A stretch of DNA of 64,000 nucleotides, taken from the NCBI GenBank assembly GCA_902809935.1, contig LR778134.1:2271858-2335857 (forward strand), read 5' to 3'. Of this stretch, positions 7,642 to 17,704 are shown piece after piece; the first letter of the stretch is position 1, and the number at the start of each line of letters is the position of its first letter. This DNA comes from Ruminococcaceae bacterium BL-4. GTDB taxonomy: Bacteria; Bacillota; Clostridia; Oscillospirales; Acutalibacteraceae. Both the position numbers and the translations under genes were made by a program. The notes beneath the pieces are model-generated. The model made no database searches and was not told the origin of the DNA. It worked only from the letters and a program-made list of their open reading frames with translations.

Positions 7642-9119
7642 GACAGTTCGCTCACCTGCTTTTTTCTCTCAAGAATTTCTTCATGACGAGAAATATATTC
7701 AAAAGGATACTTAAAATTAAAAATTCTGCGGATACGTTGACCGGATTTCTGCGGTACACAAAGTTTTGTAACCGCCCCCGCTCCACAGCCTAAAATATGC
7801 TGGCTTTCATCCATAATAAACACATTATAAGGACTTTCAAACCCTGGCTTTGCAAATCCGACATTTTCCAAATTGCCAACCATCCTGCTTTGCCGATAAA
7901 GATAATATGGGGTATACCCATTTTCCGGAAGAATCCGATCCGCATAATCCAACATAACACAAGCCGCTGCTGCGTCTTCCTGAATTTTTCCTTCTTGATA
8001 AAGACGAGAGGAACGCTTTAACGCGAGGTCGTGCACTGTTATGCTTTCCGGTGCCCATTCTAAAAGCGTATTCAGCGTATCATAAAAGCTTTCAACAGAT
8101 TCTCCCGGAAGTCCTACAATCAAATCCATATTGATATTTTCAAATCCTGCTTTTCTTGCCATCAGGAAGGCTTCCCTCGTTTGTTTTGCCGTATGGCGTC
8201 TTCCGATCACCTCGAGGACTCGGTCATTGAGTGTTTGTGGATTAATGCTGATTCTATCTGTACCCCATTTTTTCAGCACTGCAAGTTTTTCTGATGTAAT
8301 CGTATCAGGTCTTCCCGCTTCCACCGTATATTCCCGGCAAAGTGAAAAATCAAAAGAACGCTTTACACAACTAAGTACCTGGTCTAGTTGCTGTGCCGTC
8401 AGAGTAGTAGGAGTTCCACCACCCATATAAACAGAAACAAGATGTAAGTTTAACTTTTCCGCCTGCTTCGCCGCAGCCTCTATTTCTTTACAGAGCAGCT
8501 CTACATACTGCGGAATTAATTTCATTGTTTTTTCCACACTGGAAGAAACAAACGAACAATAGGCACACCGGGTTGGACAAAACGGCACCGAAAGATACAA
8601 ACTAAAATCCTGCGGTGAATTCTGAGCCAGAATTTTTTCTTCTCGATGCATCGTCTTTGATGCAAGCAAAATTTTTTCAGGACTGACCAAATAGGCCTCT
8701 CGAAAATATTGTGAAGCCTCTTTTTCCCCATAGGCTTCTGTTAATCGACGAAATAACTTGACCGGCCGAACGCCCGTTAAGAGCCCCCAACGCGGCGTAA
8801 ATTCACAGGCTTCCTTTAAAAGTCCAAAAAGAAGGACCGCTAACTGCCGCTCCTTTTCATCCCCAAACAAGGCTGGATATTTCGCACGAAAAAAGTCTTC
8901 TGCTGTTTCTTTTTTTGCTCCAATTTGAAGACTGGCCGTTAATCTAATTTTTCCATTTTCAGCATGAATTCCAGTATAAGCAGTAATCGGATCATCTTTT
9001 GACTGTTCTTCCAAGCCATTCCCCTTTTCGATTACATGAATTGGCTGAAGGGGATAAAACAGTTGGCAAAGTGCCTCCATCTCATAATGGAAGTCATGCC
9101 CGTCAAGAATCAGATTCAT
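7638..9119 (-). CDS. hemZ: HemZ-type radical SAM coproporphyrinogen dehydrogenase-like protein
   Basis: 493 residues. The radical SAM cluster motif is CxxxCxxC at C181/C185/C188 (FCPTRCAYCSF), followed by the YMGGGTPTTL and EAGRPDT segments of the HemN/HemZ group. A roughly 150-residue N-terminal extension precedes the radical SAM core, as in HemZ rather than HemW. Family members are assigned oxygen-independent coproporphyrinogen III oxidation, but clostridial members near recJ-relA often lack other haem genes, and none are seen here, so the substrate is uncertain. Overlaps both neighbours by 4 bases. Confidence 0.85.
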   Translation of the reverse strand: MNLILDGHDFHYEMEALCQLFYPLQPIHVIEKGNGLEEQSKDDPITAYTGIHAENGKIRLTASLQIGAKKETAEDFFRAKYPALFGDEKERQLAVLLFGLLKEACEFTPRWGLLTGVRPVKLFRRLTEAYGEKEASQYFREAYLVSPEKILLASKTMHREEKILAQNSPQDFSLYLSVPFCPTRCAYCSFVSSSVEKTMKLIPQYVELLCKEIEAAAKQAEKLNLHLVSVYMGGGTPTTLTAQQLDQVLSCVKRSFDFSLCREYTVEAGRPDTITSEKLAVLKKWGTDRISINPQTLNDRVLEVIGRRHTAKQTREAFLMARKAGFENINMDLIVGLPGESVESFYDTLNTLLEWAPESITVHDLALKRSSRLYQEGKIQEDAAAACVMLDYADRILPENGYTPYYLYRQSRMVGNLENVGFAKPGFESPYNVFIMDESQHILGCGAGAVTKLCVPQKSGQRIRRIFNFKYPFEYISRHEEILERKKQVSELS

Positions 9120-9748
9120 AGAGAACCTGCTTCCGTATCCATATAGGGATTATACTTTCTCTCCCATGAAAGAGTTGTATTTTCTTCATGTCCAGGATAA
9201 ATTTTATAATCACCGGAAAGCGCTTTTAATTTTCCAATGGAATGGATCATATCTTGATAACTGCCGCTTGGAAAATCTGTACGGCCAACTGTTCCTTTCA
9301 TCAAAGTATCTCCGGAAAAAATAGCATTTCCGGTTAAAAAGCAGCAGCTTCCCTTTGTATGACCGGGTGTATGAATCTCTCGAATATCCAAATTGCCAAG
9401 AGAGAATGTTTCATCTTCTCCCAAAAGCCGTTCAATTGGAAACGCTTCAATCGGTGGAAATCCAACTTCACTTGTCAGATTAAGACTGCTGTCAGTTGTC
9501 ATCTGCTGATCTTCTTTTTGCAGATAAACTTTTGCCTGTGTTTCTTTTACTGCTTGAGCAACTCCAATAATATGATCAAAATGTGCATGGGTCAATAAGA
9601 TCAATTCCACATTTTTCCCCCGAATTGCATCTGCAAGTTTCTGATCCCAAAAGCCGGGATCAATGACCGCCGTTTTTTTGGTTTCGTCATCTGTCAGCAA
9701 ATAACAGTTCGTCGGCAGCGGACCCCCGGCAATTTCTTCTATGGTCAT
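9116..9748 (-). CDS. MBL-fold metallo-hydrolase (glyoxalase II-like, YqgX family)
   Basis: 210 residues. The zinc-binding motif HxHxDH is at H54, H56, D58, H59 (LLTHAHFDHI); further ligands lie in TPGHTKGS, FSGDTL and the C-terminal YPGHEENT. Family members hydrolyse thioesters such as S-lactoylglutathione-like compounds or persulfides; the true substrate is unknown. The frame runs back to 9862, overlapping relA, but AGGAGG places the start at 9748. Second to last coupling link in the recJ-relA-MBL-hemZ operon. Confidence 0.9.
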   Translation of the reverse strand: MTIEEIAGGPLPTNCYLLTDDETKKTAVIDPGFWDQKLADAIRGKNVELILLTHAHFDHIIGVAQAVKETQAKVYLQKEDQQMTTDSSLNLTSEVGFPPIEAFPIERLLGEDETFSLGNLDIREIHTPGHTKGSCCFLTGNAIFSGDTLMKGTVGRTDFPSGSYQDMIHSIGKLKALSGDYKIYPGHEENTTLSWERKYNPYMDTEAGSL

Positions 9749-9785
9749 ATCAGAACCTCCTGTGCTTTTTGAAAATTTTATCTTC

Positions 9786-11972
9786 TCAGGAACGCCGAAT
9801 TGAAATGATCCCGTTAACCATTTCCAGACGACTGATAATGCTCTCCAGATGATCTCTTCCATTTACCGTAATAGAAGCTGAAATCACTGCATTTCCATCT
9901 TTTGTCTGGCGAGAATTTAATGAATGAATAAAAAGACGCATGTTGAAAAATTGCTGCGTAATATCCGCAAGAAGTCCGGAACGATCCTGCGCCACAATCT
10001 CCAGTGTTGTCTTAAACTGCTCCTTGACTTCTCCTGCCCAATGAACGCTAATCCAGCGTTCCGGCTCCGGCGCATCAGAAATCCGACGCGGTACATTGCT
10101 GCAGGAGCGCTTATGAATGGAAACCCCGTATCCACGGGTGACAAACCCGATAATCTCATCTCCTGGAAGCGGATTGCAACAGCGAGAAAACTTAATCAGG
10201 CAATTGTCCATTCCATCTACGATGACGCCTTCTACTGCTTTCCCAGAAGACGGTTTCGCAGCGACCGGCTTTATTTCACTCTCTGGGGCATGGTGGTTCT
10301 TCTGATATTCTTCTTTGAGCCTCGGCATTATTTTCCAAAGCTGAATGCCACCATAACCGATGGCAGCATAAACATCATCCTCTGTATCACAGGACTGCTT
10401 TGCGCCCAATTTCATCAGAACCGCTTTACGTTCTTCTTCTGTATAACTAATTCCGCCGCGCTTTAGTTCGCGTTCGAGTTCTTCGCGCCCTTCAATAATA
10501 TTTTCTTCGCGCTTCTCTTTTTTGAACCATGTGCGAATCTTATTGCGCGCTTCACTTGTCTTCACAATTTTTAGCCAATCACGGCTGGGACCTCTGGCCT
10601 CTTTACTGGTGAGGATCTCAACAATTTGACCCGTTTTTACCTTCGTATCAATCGGGACGATCCGCTTATCTACTTTGGCACCCACCATTCGGTTACCGAC
10701 CTCGCTGTGAATCGCATAGGCAAAGTCAATCACGGTACTTCCGACCGGCAGATTAATTACTTTGCTCTGCGGTGTAAAGACAAAGACTTCCTCCGGCGCA
10801 AGGTCACTCTTGATCGTCCGAATTAAATCGGTCGCATCGGCATCATCCTGCTGCGTTTCCAAAAGCTGACGAATCCATGCCAGCCGTTTCTCAAAGGAGT
10901 CCTTTCCTCCACGACCATCTTTGCCGACCCCCAACTTATATTTCCAATGTGCAGCAATACCATATTCAGCCGTATGGTGCATTTCCCATGTACGGATCTG
11001 CACTTCAAACGGGACGCCATCTTCTGAAAGTACTGTCGTATGCAAAGATTGGTACATATTTGGCTTTGGAGTCGAAATATAATCTTTAAAACGGTTTGGC
11101 AGCGGACGAAACATATCATGAATGACTCCAAGCACATTGTAACAGTCATTTACGGTATCAACAATGACACGCACAGCATATACATCGTAAATTTCATCAA
11201 AGTTTCTGCCTTGAATAAACATTTTACGATAAATTCCGTTAATGCTCTTAACACGTCCCTCGATATAAACATTCGGAATGATCTGCTGCAGGCGTTCTTT
11301 AATTCCCTTTTTTGTCCGTTCGATAAATTCATTATGCAGGTCGCTGCGCTGTTTTAAACTGTTTTCAATTTCTTCGTATGCAACTGGATCAAGGCATCGC
11401 AGAGAAATATCTTCCAGTTCCTCTTTGACTGTACGGATACCAAGACGATCAGCAATGGGGGCATAAACCTCCATGTTTTCCAAAGCTTTATCGCGCTGTT
11501 TCTGCGGACTCCAAAACTCCCGTGTACGCATATTATGCAGCCGGTCTGCCAATTTGATAATAATAACTCGAATATCCTCACTCATTGCAATCAGCATTTT
11601 GCGGATATTCTCAGCCTGCTGCACTTCACGCGAAGAGTGCGGAATTTTTCCGAGTTTTGTCACGCCGTCGATCAGCCCTGCGATTTCCGGTCCAAACAAT
11701 TTACGAAGTTTTGTAAGATCGGTAGCTGTATCTTCCGCTACATCATGCAAAAGGCCTGCTGCAACACTTTCAGAATCCATCCCCAGTTCTACCAGAGTAC
11801 AGGCAACTGCCACCGGATGCGAAATATACGGCGCACCGGAAAGCCGTTTTTGATCTCCATGAGACGCCAGCGCAACATCATAAGCACGCCGAATCAAATC
11901 CATATCATAATCATGTTCACTGCCTGACATCAATGCAGTCAGATCATCATACGTTTTCAGCGGATACGCCAT
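9786..11972 (-). CDS. relA: Bifunctional (p)ppGpp synthetase/hydrolase
   Basis: 728 residues with the full long-RSH order: HD hydrolase domain (H76-D77 in GLLHDVAEDT), synthetase domain (EDISLRCLDP … YDVYAVRVIV … EVQIRTWEMHHTAEYGIAAHWKYK), TGS domain around 385-445 (VFVFTPQSKVINLPVGST), zinc-finger region (CCNPLPGDEIIGF) and C-terminal ACT domain. It makes and degrades the stringent-response alarmone. ATG at 11972 is preferred to GTG at 11978 because GAGGTGA lies at proper distance only for the ATG. Overlaps the end of recJ by 26 bases. Confidence 0.96.
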   Translation of the reverse strand: MAYPLKTYDDLTALMSGSEHDYDMDLIRRAYDVALASHGDQKRLSGAPYISHPVAVACTLVELGMDSESVAAGLLHDVAEDTATDLTKLRKLFGPEIAGLIDGVTKLGKIPHSSREVQQAENIRKMLIAMSEDIRVIIIKLADRLHNMRTREFWSPQKQRDKALENMEVYAPIADRLGIRTVKEELEDISLRCLDPVAYEEIENSLKQRSDLHNEFIERTKKGIKERLQQIIPNVYIEGRVKSINGIYRKMFIQGRNFDEIYDVYAVRVIVDTVNDCYNVLGVIHDMFRPLPNRFKDYISTPKPNMYQSLHTTVLSEDGVPFEVQIRTWEMHHTAEYGIAAHWKYKLGVGKDGRGGKDSFEKRLAWIRQLLETQQDDADATDLIRTIKSDLAPEEVFVFTPQSKVINLPVGSTVIDFAYAIHSEVGNRMVGAKVDKRIVPIDTKVKTGQIVEILTSKEARGPSRDWLKIVKTSEARNKIRTWFKKEKREENIIEGREELERELKRGGISYTEEERKAVLMKLGAKQSCDTEDDVYAAIGYGGIQLWKIMPRLKEEYQKNHHAPESEIKPVAAKPSSGKAVEGVIVDGMDNCLIKFSRCCNPLPGDEIIGFVTRGYGVSIHKRSCSNVPRRISDAPEPERWISVHWAGEVKEQFKTTLEIVAQDRSGLLADITQQFFNMRLFIHSLNSRQTKDGNAVISASITVNGRDHLESIISRLEMVNGIISIRRS

Positions 11973-14028
11973 ACACACTCACCTCTCTCTCTGGCAGAAA
12001 CTGTTCGATATAATGGACTGCTTGGCAATCCATCAAATCAACTTTCTGCGGATTTGGAATCATTGTAATTTGATACTGTCCGCCAAAGGCTTCCATATGA
12101 ATCAATTTTTTCTCAGAAAAAATATACAGAATTGTCAATATCTTCTCCATTGGCAGTTCAATTAAACAAGAAATTCCCTCTTCTGCACCCTGATATCCGT
12201 TTTTGGCCCGCAAAATCCGATAAAGCTGCGCTGCGTCGCTGCGACTTGGCAAAACTGCAGTGGCTTCTTTCGGTGAAAGCGCTTCTTTCCGAAGCATTTT
12301 TTCATAATTCTGCCTGCCTGTAATCATCAATTCCGGAGAGCAGGCACTTAGTTTCATCTCTCTGATATAAATAGACAGGGTATCCCGCCCACGAAACGGA
12401 CGACATTCCAAAGTGACTGCCAAATCGAGTTTCGTCCCGATCTGATAAGGAAGCTGTTCTGCGGTCATACCAAACTTCATGCACTGCAAAAAGGCTCCGT
12501 CTTTTTCCACCTGCAGACGCAAATGCTTTCCGTTTCCGACCGGATGAATGCTTGTTAAAGTGACCCCAAAGATTCCAAAAAGGGGCGCTGGATTCCCAGC
12601 TCCAAATGGCTCGAGAAGAGAAGCAGCTTTTGGAATCTCCAGACTAATTTTTGACGGCTTCAAAATACCATCCAACATAAGTTCTGGAACCGGCATCGGG
12701 CAGTTTAAAGCATAAGCATAATGATTGATACGGGCCCGGAATAATTCCAAATTTTCGGGAGCTAGTGAAAGCCCTGCGGCCATAGGATGTCCGCCAAAAC
12801 GGATCAAAAGATCCCGACAGCTATAAACCGCATCAAAAAGGGAAAAGCCCTCTACACTTCTTCCAGAACCTCTCGCTTCCTCTCCGGTAACAGAAATTAC
12901 AATACTGGGCTTTTCAAACCGTTCAGTCAGACGCGATGAAACAATTCCAATCACACCATGATGCCAGTTTTGTCCTTCCACCACAATCACACGATCTAAA
13001 AGGCGTTGAGGCTCTCTATGCAAGAGCTCCATTACCTCTTCCATAATCTGTTCCTCTGTTTCCCGACGCCGGTCATTATCTGCACAGATTTGGGCAGCAA
13101 GCGAATCCGTTTCCATAGGATTCTCCCCAATCAAAAGTTCTACCGCCCTCTTTGGGGATCCCATTCTGCCAGTAGCATTCAGACGCGGTACCAGCGAAAA
13201 AGCAACGGTAGTAGCGCTCAATGTCTGCTCTTTTATTCCTGCATATTCCATTAAAGCACGCAGTCCCGGCCGATTCGTTCTCGGTAAAAGGCGCAACCCC
13301 TCTTTTACCAAAATACGATTTTCTCCAATCAGTGGGACCACATCCCCGATCGTTCCAAGCATGGCGAGTTCCGCATATTCTTCCAAAAGACTCTCTGTAT
13401 CCGCATATTCGCCTTCCATAGCCAAAATCAATTTAAAAGCAATTCCAGCTCCGCAAAGCATCTTACAGGGACTCTGATCTTCTTCTCGATGAGGATCCAC
13501 CACCGCTTCGGCCTGTGGGATCTCTCCCTGCGGCTGATGGTGGTCCGTAATGACCAGTTTCATCCCAAGCTCTGCTGCTCTCTTTGCTTCTGCAATGGAT
13601 GCGATTCCATTATCGACCGTAACGATCAACTGAATTCCAAACTCTTTCAGCTTCTCAATGGCATGAAGATTCATTCCATAACCTTCGCCTTCCCGCTCCG
13701 GAATATAGTAATTCACATCAGCCCCGCAGCTCGCAAGATAGGAAACAAGCATTGCCGTTGCAGTTACACCATCTGCATCATAATCTCCATAAACCGCGAT
13801 CCGTTCCTCCGTATCGATTGCTTGCTGAATTGTAGAAACTGCTTTTCCCATATCCAGCATCAAAAGCGGATCTGAAATCGATTGGCCTTCCAGCATTTCA
13901 TGCATTTTTGGGGGATCATCAAATCCACGGTTCTGCAGCAAAGCGGCAGTCATTGCCGGAATTCCGAGCTGCCGCGCACACTTAACAGCAGCAGTATGAT
14001 CGCATGGTGCAACCTTCCAACGCTTCAT
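11947..14028 (-). CDS. recJ: Single-stranded-DNA-specific exonuclease RecJ
   Basis: About 693 residues. DHH-family motifs are visible: YGDYDADGVTATAML (motif I), VTVDNG, ITDHHQPQGE (the DHH itself) and the C-terminal DHHA1 Gly-rich GGHPMAAGLS. The OB-fold and a further C-terminal region follow, as in Firmicute RecJ. It degrades 5' ends of ssDNA in recombination and repair. The ATG at 14028 follows GGAGGAGG and is preferred to the one at 14049. Heads an operon with relA; the apt gene that often separates them in other Firmicutes is absent. Confidence 0.95.
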   Translation of the reverse strand: MKRWKVAPCDHTAAVKCARQLGIPAMTAALLQNRGFDDPPKMHEMLEGQSISDPLLMLDMGKAVSTIQQAIDTEERIAVYGDYDADGVTATAMLVSYLASCGADVNYYIPEREGEGYGMNLHAIEKLKEFGIQLIVTVDNGIASIAEAKRAAELGMKLVITDHHQPQGEIPQAEAVVDPHREEDQSPCKMLCGAGIAFKLILAMEGEYADTESLLEEYAELAMLGTIGDVVPLIGENRILVKEGLRLLPRTNRPGLRALMEYAGIKEQTLSATTVAFSLVPRLNATGRMGSPKRAVELLIGENPMETDSLAAQICADNDRRRETEEQIMEEVMELLHREPQRLLDRVIVVEGQNWHHGVIGIVSSRLTERFEKPSIVISVTGEEARGSGRSVEGFSLFDAVYSCRDLLIRFGGHPMAAGLSLAPENLELFRARINHYAYALNCPMPVPELMLDGILKPSKISLEIPKAASLLEPFGAGNPAPLFGIFGVTLTSIHPVGNGKHLRLQVEKDGAFLQCMKFGMTAEQLPYQIGTKLDLAVTLECRPFRGRDTLSIYIREMKLSACSPELMITGRQNYEKMLRKEALSPKEATAVLPSRSDAAQLYRILRAKNGYQGAEEGISCLIELPMEKILTILYIFSEKKLIHMEAFGGQYQITMIPNPQKVDLMDCQAVHYIEQFLPEREVSVYGVSAENV

Positions 14029-14126
14029 TCCGATCCTCCTCCCCTTCATTTTTTAAATAATGACGGAATAATATATTTTATCATTTTTAGCACTTTGTTT
14101 CAACCTGCAATTCAAAAGTCTCCAAC

Positions 14127-14179
14127 AAAAAAGATACCTCTCGCCTCCGAAAAAGCCGGATTTGAAAGGTATCCTTTTT
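14127..14179. terminator. Terminator after cdaR
   Basis: AAAAAGATACCT and AGGTATCCTTTTT form the arms around a 27-base loop that itself contains short pairing. It lies past the cdaR stop (14203) with T-runs on the minus strand. Confidence 0.7.
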
Positions 14180-14202
14180 ATTCTCTCATTTTGGATCTGC
14201 CG

Positions 14203-15582
14203 TTAATCCATACTATCCGTTCCCGAAAAAGCTGTTCCTGAAAAAGACGTCCCCGAAAAGACAACATTTACCGTATAATTTCCATAAATCCAGCTGCGGT
14301 TCGAACCGCTTACCGCAACGGAAACCTGAACTGGAATTGTTCCGATACTGCCCTCTCTTCCGGAAAGGTCTACCGTTGCGATCAGATTGGAGTCTGTCAT
14401 TGATTCCAGATCTGCTTCTGGTCCAACTGCCATCACTTCCAGCTTCTCCGTCAAGATCTTTGCCGAAGTGCCCGTAGGAATATTCGTGAGCGTAAAGTTC
14501 GTGACTTCCAAATTCTTGGTCGTATAATTTGCAAGATTATTAAGTGTAACTTTTGCCGTAGAAGAAGCACTCAGGTTTTGGCAATCTGTCGGCAGTGTAA
14601 TTCCCTGATTAAATGCATACTGTGTGGTGGAAATCTGAGAAAAATCAACTGGTGCCAATTCCAGCGTATCAGAAAGCTTAGACAACACATTCTTGGGCGC
14701 TGCCACTTCAATTGTTGCAGGACTTACCGTATAGGAATCTTTTGAAAGACTAATTCCAGCAGGCTTATTCTTAAAGGTCGGTACCAAGGTAACTGTCTTT
14801 TTCGGCATCACCTGCACACTGATATCGACAGCAGAAGGACTCATAGAAAGGAATTTGAAATGAATCTCCTTATTATCCGAATCATAAAGGATCAAGTTTG
14901 CTGAAGTTTTCTTTGTTTCTTCCAAAGGACTAGGGCTCGGCGTATAGTTAAACGAAACATGGTCAATTTTATCGATTTCGCTCTTTGGCCCAGAAACCGT
15001 TACATTCTCCATGGAAAGTGTCGGCCCAGGACTAAAATAGCTGTCATTATTGATCTGATCCATCACAGAGGGCAGCTTGATTTCAAAAGTTTTTTCTGCC
15101 GCATAATCGACCGTTACAGAAATACTGGAAGGAGAAATACTTTTGACATCATAATTGCTGTAAGTGCTGGTCTTATTCACTTTGAGCTTCAGATTATAAT
15201 TGCCCGGACCGCTAATTTCTGAAAGGCTTTCCGGCACCACTTCCATATTTGTGCTGTTCAAAGCATAAACGATGGTGGGCGTACCGGTAACGCCAACTTT
15301 TGCAGTCGCATCGGAAGCAATCCCGTAAACTTTGAGCTCTTTTTGCTGCAATGTTTCCGGAAGTGTCACACTGATCGGAACATTACTGACAATCACCGGA
15401 TTCCTCTGTGTATCGTTATAAGCCATCAAAAGCCATAAAGCTAAAGAAATCACGATGGAAAAGACCATAACAAATCGGTTATTATAAAACCAATCCCCGG
15501 GACGAATCTTTTGTCTCTTCTTTTTCTCCGGCTTTTCTGTTAAAATTCGGAGTATCTCGTCTTGTTTTGGTTCCTGATTCAT
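14203..15582 (-). CDS. cdaR: CdaR: YbbR-domain regulator of diadenylate cyclase
   Basis: 459 residues. A short basic cytoplasmic N-terminus is followed by one membrane segment (about 38-55, FVMVFSIVISLALWLLMAY) and then repeated extracellular YbbR domains of about 80-90 residues, rich in Ser/Thr with phrases such as VTVSGPKSEIDKI. CdaR binds CdaA at the membrane and modulates c-di-AMP synthesis. The ATG at 15582 overlaps the cdaA stop (ATGA) and has GGGGGCGGAAAG upstream, so the pair is coupled. The glmM gene that usually follows is not here; a terminator is. Confidence 0.93.
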   Translation of the reverse strand: MNQEPKQDEILRILTEKPEKKKRQKIRPGDWFYNNRFVMVFSIVISLALWLLMAYNDTQRNPVIVSNVPISVTLPETLQQKELKVYGIASDATAKVGVTGTPTIVYALNSTNMEVVPESLSEISGPGNYNLKLKVNKTSTYSNYDVKSISPSSISVTVDYAAEKTFEIKLPSVMDQINNDSYFSPGPTLSMENVTVSGPKSEIDKIDHVSFNYTPSPSPLEETKKTSANLILYDSDNKEIHFKFLSMSPSAVDISVQVMPKKTVTLVPTFKNKPAGISLSKDSYTVSPATIEVAAPKNVLSKLSDTLELAPVDFSQISTTQYAFNQGITLPTDCQNLSASSTAKVTLNNLANYTTKNLEVTNFTLTNIPTGTSAKILTEKLEVMAVGPEADLESMTDSNLIATVDLSGREGSIGTIPVQVSVAVSGSNRSWIYGNYTVNVVFSGTSFSGTAFSGTDSMD

Positions 15583-16466
15583 GATTCTTTCCGCCCCCTT
15601 TTCGAAAAGAAACCGTTCCATTTTTTATTTGGGACAGATTCTTCCAGAAGCAGAGAGCACAGCTTCTCTTTCAGTGTCTCCCTTGTATAATTCCGCGTAA
15701 TCGAACCATTGAGCGCAATAGAGATCTGCCCGGTCTCCTCTGAAACAACTACAACAACGGCATCAGAATTTTCGCTCATGCCGATCGCGGCACGATGTCG
15801 GGTTCCAAGATTGATATCCACCGTCTCATCTTTTGTCAAAGGCAAAATACATCCAGCAGCATAAACCATTCCGTCACGAATAATCATTGCACCGTCATGA
15901 AGCGGCGCTTTGTTAAAAAAGATATTACAGATAATCGGCGCCGAAGGAACCGCATTCACAACAGTCCCTGTATTAATAATTTCTCCCAAACGAGTGTGAC
16001 GTTCGAAGACAATCAAAGCACCGGTTTTCGACTTGGACATTGCTTCACAGGAATCTACAATCGCGATGATCCCTCTCAGCTTACGAGTCTCACGTTCCTC
16101 ACTTTTCCAGTTGCGCTGAGTGCCAAAAAACTTTTTTCCAGCATCGTTCAAATTTCCACTACGGCCGATTTGTTCCAAAGCGCGGCGCAGTTCCGGCTGA
16201 AACAGCACAACAACCGCTAAAAGTCCAAACTGAAACAGATACTGCAAAAGTGAAGTCATTACATAAAGGTTAAATGCCAGCGCAATCAACCAGACCCCTG
16301 CTACTAAAATAATTCCTTTGACCAACTGCGCAGCACGGGTTTCTCGAATTAATTTAATTGCATTATAAATAATAAAGGAGACAAGAGCGACATCCAGTAA
16401 ATCCTTGAGCTGAAAACTTTGGAATAATCTTCCCAAAGCAGCCCAAAATGTTACAATCTGCCCCAT
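15579..16466 (-). CDS. cdaA: Membrane diadenylate cyclase CdaA
   Basis: 295 residues. Three N-terminal hydrophobic segments (about 26-90) precede a DAC domain with the catalytic DGA (D191-A193, PLHDGAMIIRDG) and RHR (R223-R225, GTRHRAAIGMSE) motifs. It joins two ATP into c-di-AMP, which controls potassium and osmolyte balance in Firmicutes. First gene of the cdaA-cdaR operon; SD AAAAGGGGGG before the ATG. Confidence 0.96.
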   Translation of the reverse strand: MGQIVTFWAALGRLFQSFQLKDLLDVALVSFIIYNAIKLIRETRAAQLVKGIILVAGVWLIALAFNLYVMTSLLQYLFQFGLLAVVVLFQPELRRALEQIGRSGNLNDAGKKFFGTQRNWKSEERETRKLRGIIAIVDSCEAMSKSKTGALIVFERHTRLGEIINTGTVVNAVPSAPIICNIFFNKAPLHDGAMIIRDGMVYAAGCILPLTKDETVDINLGTRHRAAIGMSENSDAVVVVVSEETGQISIALNGSITRNYTRETLKEKLCSLLLEESVPNKKWNGFFSKRGRKES

Positions 16467-16561
16467 AGAAATGCCCCCCTTTTAACTTCATCTATTTTAA
16501 AAATCATATATTTCTTTTTTATTTTAACATATCTATCGAAAGATGAAAACACCTTTTCTGT

Positions 16562-17704
16562 TTAGCTCGCAGAAATTTTTTTGACTGCTTTTAAAGCCAT
16601 TTGGATTTCTTTTTCTGTTGTAAAAGCAGAAGGGCAAACTCTGACAGCTCCGCTTTCTAAAGTTCCAAATGTCTGATGTGCACAGGGTGCGCAGTGCAAA
16701 CCAGCACGCACTGCAATTCCCTCTCTGTTTAATTTTTCCCCGGCTACCTCACTTTCCATTCCTTCAATATTAAAAGAAATAACCGGAACATAATCAGGCA
16801 GTGACGGCATTGGTGTATAGAGCTTCACATTTTTCATATGACTCAGACCGGCATAAAACATTTGTGAAAGCTTCATCTCGTAATCTGCAATTTTAGGCGG
16901 CGTTCTCTTTTGAACAAATAAAATTCCTTGATGCAGCCCGGCAATTCCAGGAAGATTAACAGTTCCACTTTCAAAACGGTCTGGGATCGTCTCTGGCTGT
17001 GACAGATTCATAGAATCTGTTCCGGTTCCCCCTTCTATCAACGTTTTCATAGAAAGTCCAGAACGCATAACCATGATTCCGGTTCCCATAGGGCCATAGA
17101 GTCCCTTATGACCTGCCATGCAAATGCAGGCGTACCCATCTTTCATGGAAATCGGGACCACTCCTGCCGTCTGAGCACAGTCTACCACCATCGGAATTTG
17201 ATACTGATTGACCATCGCACAGATCCGTTCTACCGGAACCCGAATGCCCCAAACATTGGAAGCTTGTGTGCAGACGACTAGACAAGTATTCTCCCTCAAT
17301 GCCTCTCTAAAATTCTCCAGTGTGGCATCATGATCTTCAGGAACAACTTTCGCTTGTGTGTAAGTAATGATTTCCTCTTTCTGCAGCGCTTCGAGAGGAC
17401 GCATTACAGCATTATGCTCCAAATTAGAAGTAACCACATGCCCCCCAGTTTTCACCAGCCCTTTAATTGCAAAATTCAGGGATTGCGTGCAGTTCATTGT
17501 AAAGGCCACGTTTTCTGGTCCTTCAGCATCAAAAAGTTTTGCAGCCGCTTCCCTGCAGTGATAAACCTCCTCTGCAGCACGCAGACTCATACTGTGCCCG
17601 GATCTGCCCGGGTTTGCCCCATAACGTACTAAAGCAAGCTGCATCGCCTTAGGAACTTCTGTTGGTTTTGGGAATGTAGTTGCCGCATTATCAAGATAAA
17701 TCAT
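16562..17704 (-). CDS. Cysteine desulfurase-type PLP aminotransferase (class V, EF2568-like group)
   Basis: 380 residues. The PLP lysine is K200 in MAGHKGLYGPMGTG, with D175 (VVDCAQTAG) contacting the cofactor ring and SNLEHNA near 93-99 as the other binding element. A C-terminal cysteine pair (AGLHCAPCAHQTFG) could take the persulfide. The sequence resembles the EF2568-type family that co-occurs with selenium-dependent molybdenum hydroxylase genes, as well as ordinary IscS/SufS enzymes. It overlaps by 4 bases a DUF3343 gene, which fits delivery of sulfur or selenium to a small carrier. No scaffold (SufU/IscU) gene lies nearby. Confidence 0.87.
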   Translation of the reverse strand: MIYLDNAATTFPKPTEVPKAMQLALVRYGANPGRSGHSMSLRAAEEVYHCREAAAKLFDAEGPENVAFTMNCTQSLNFAIKGLVKTGGHVVTSNLEHNAVMRPLEALQKEEIITYTQAKVVPEDHDATLENFREALRENTCLVVCTQASNVWGIRVPVERICAMVNQYQIPMVVDCAQTAGVVPISMKDGYACICMAGHKGLYGPMGTGIMVMRSGLSMKTLIEGGTGTDSMNLSQPETIPDRFESGTVNLPGIAGLHQGILFVQKRTPPKIADYEMKLSQMFYAGLSHMKNVKLYTPMPSLPDYVPVISFNIEGMESEVAGEKLNREGIAVRAGLHCAPCAHQTFGTLESGAVRVCPSAFTTEKEIQMALKAVKKISAS

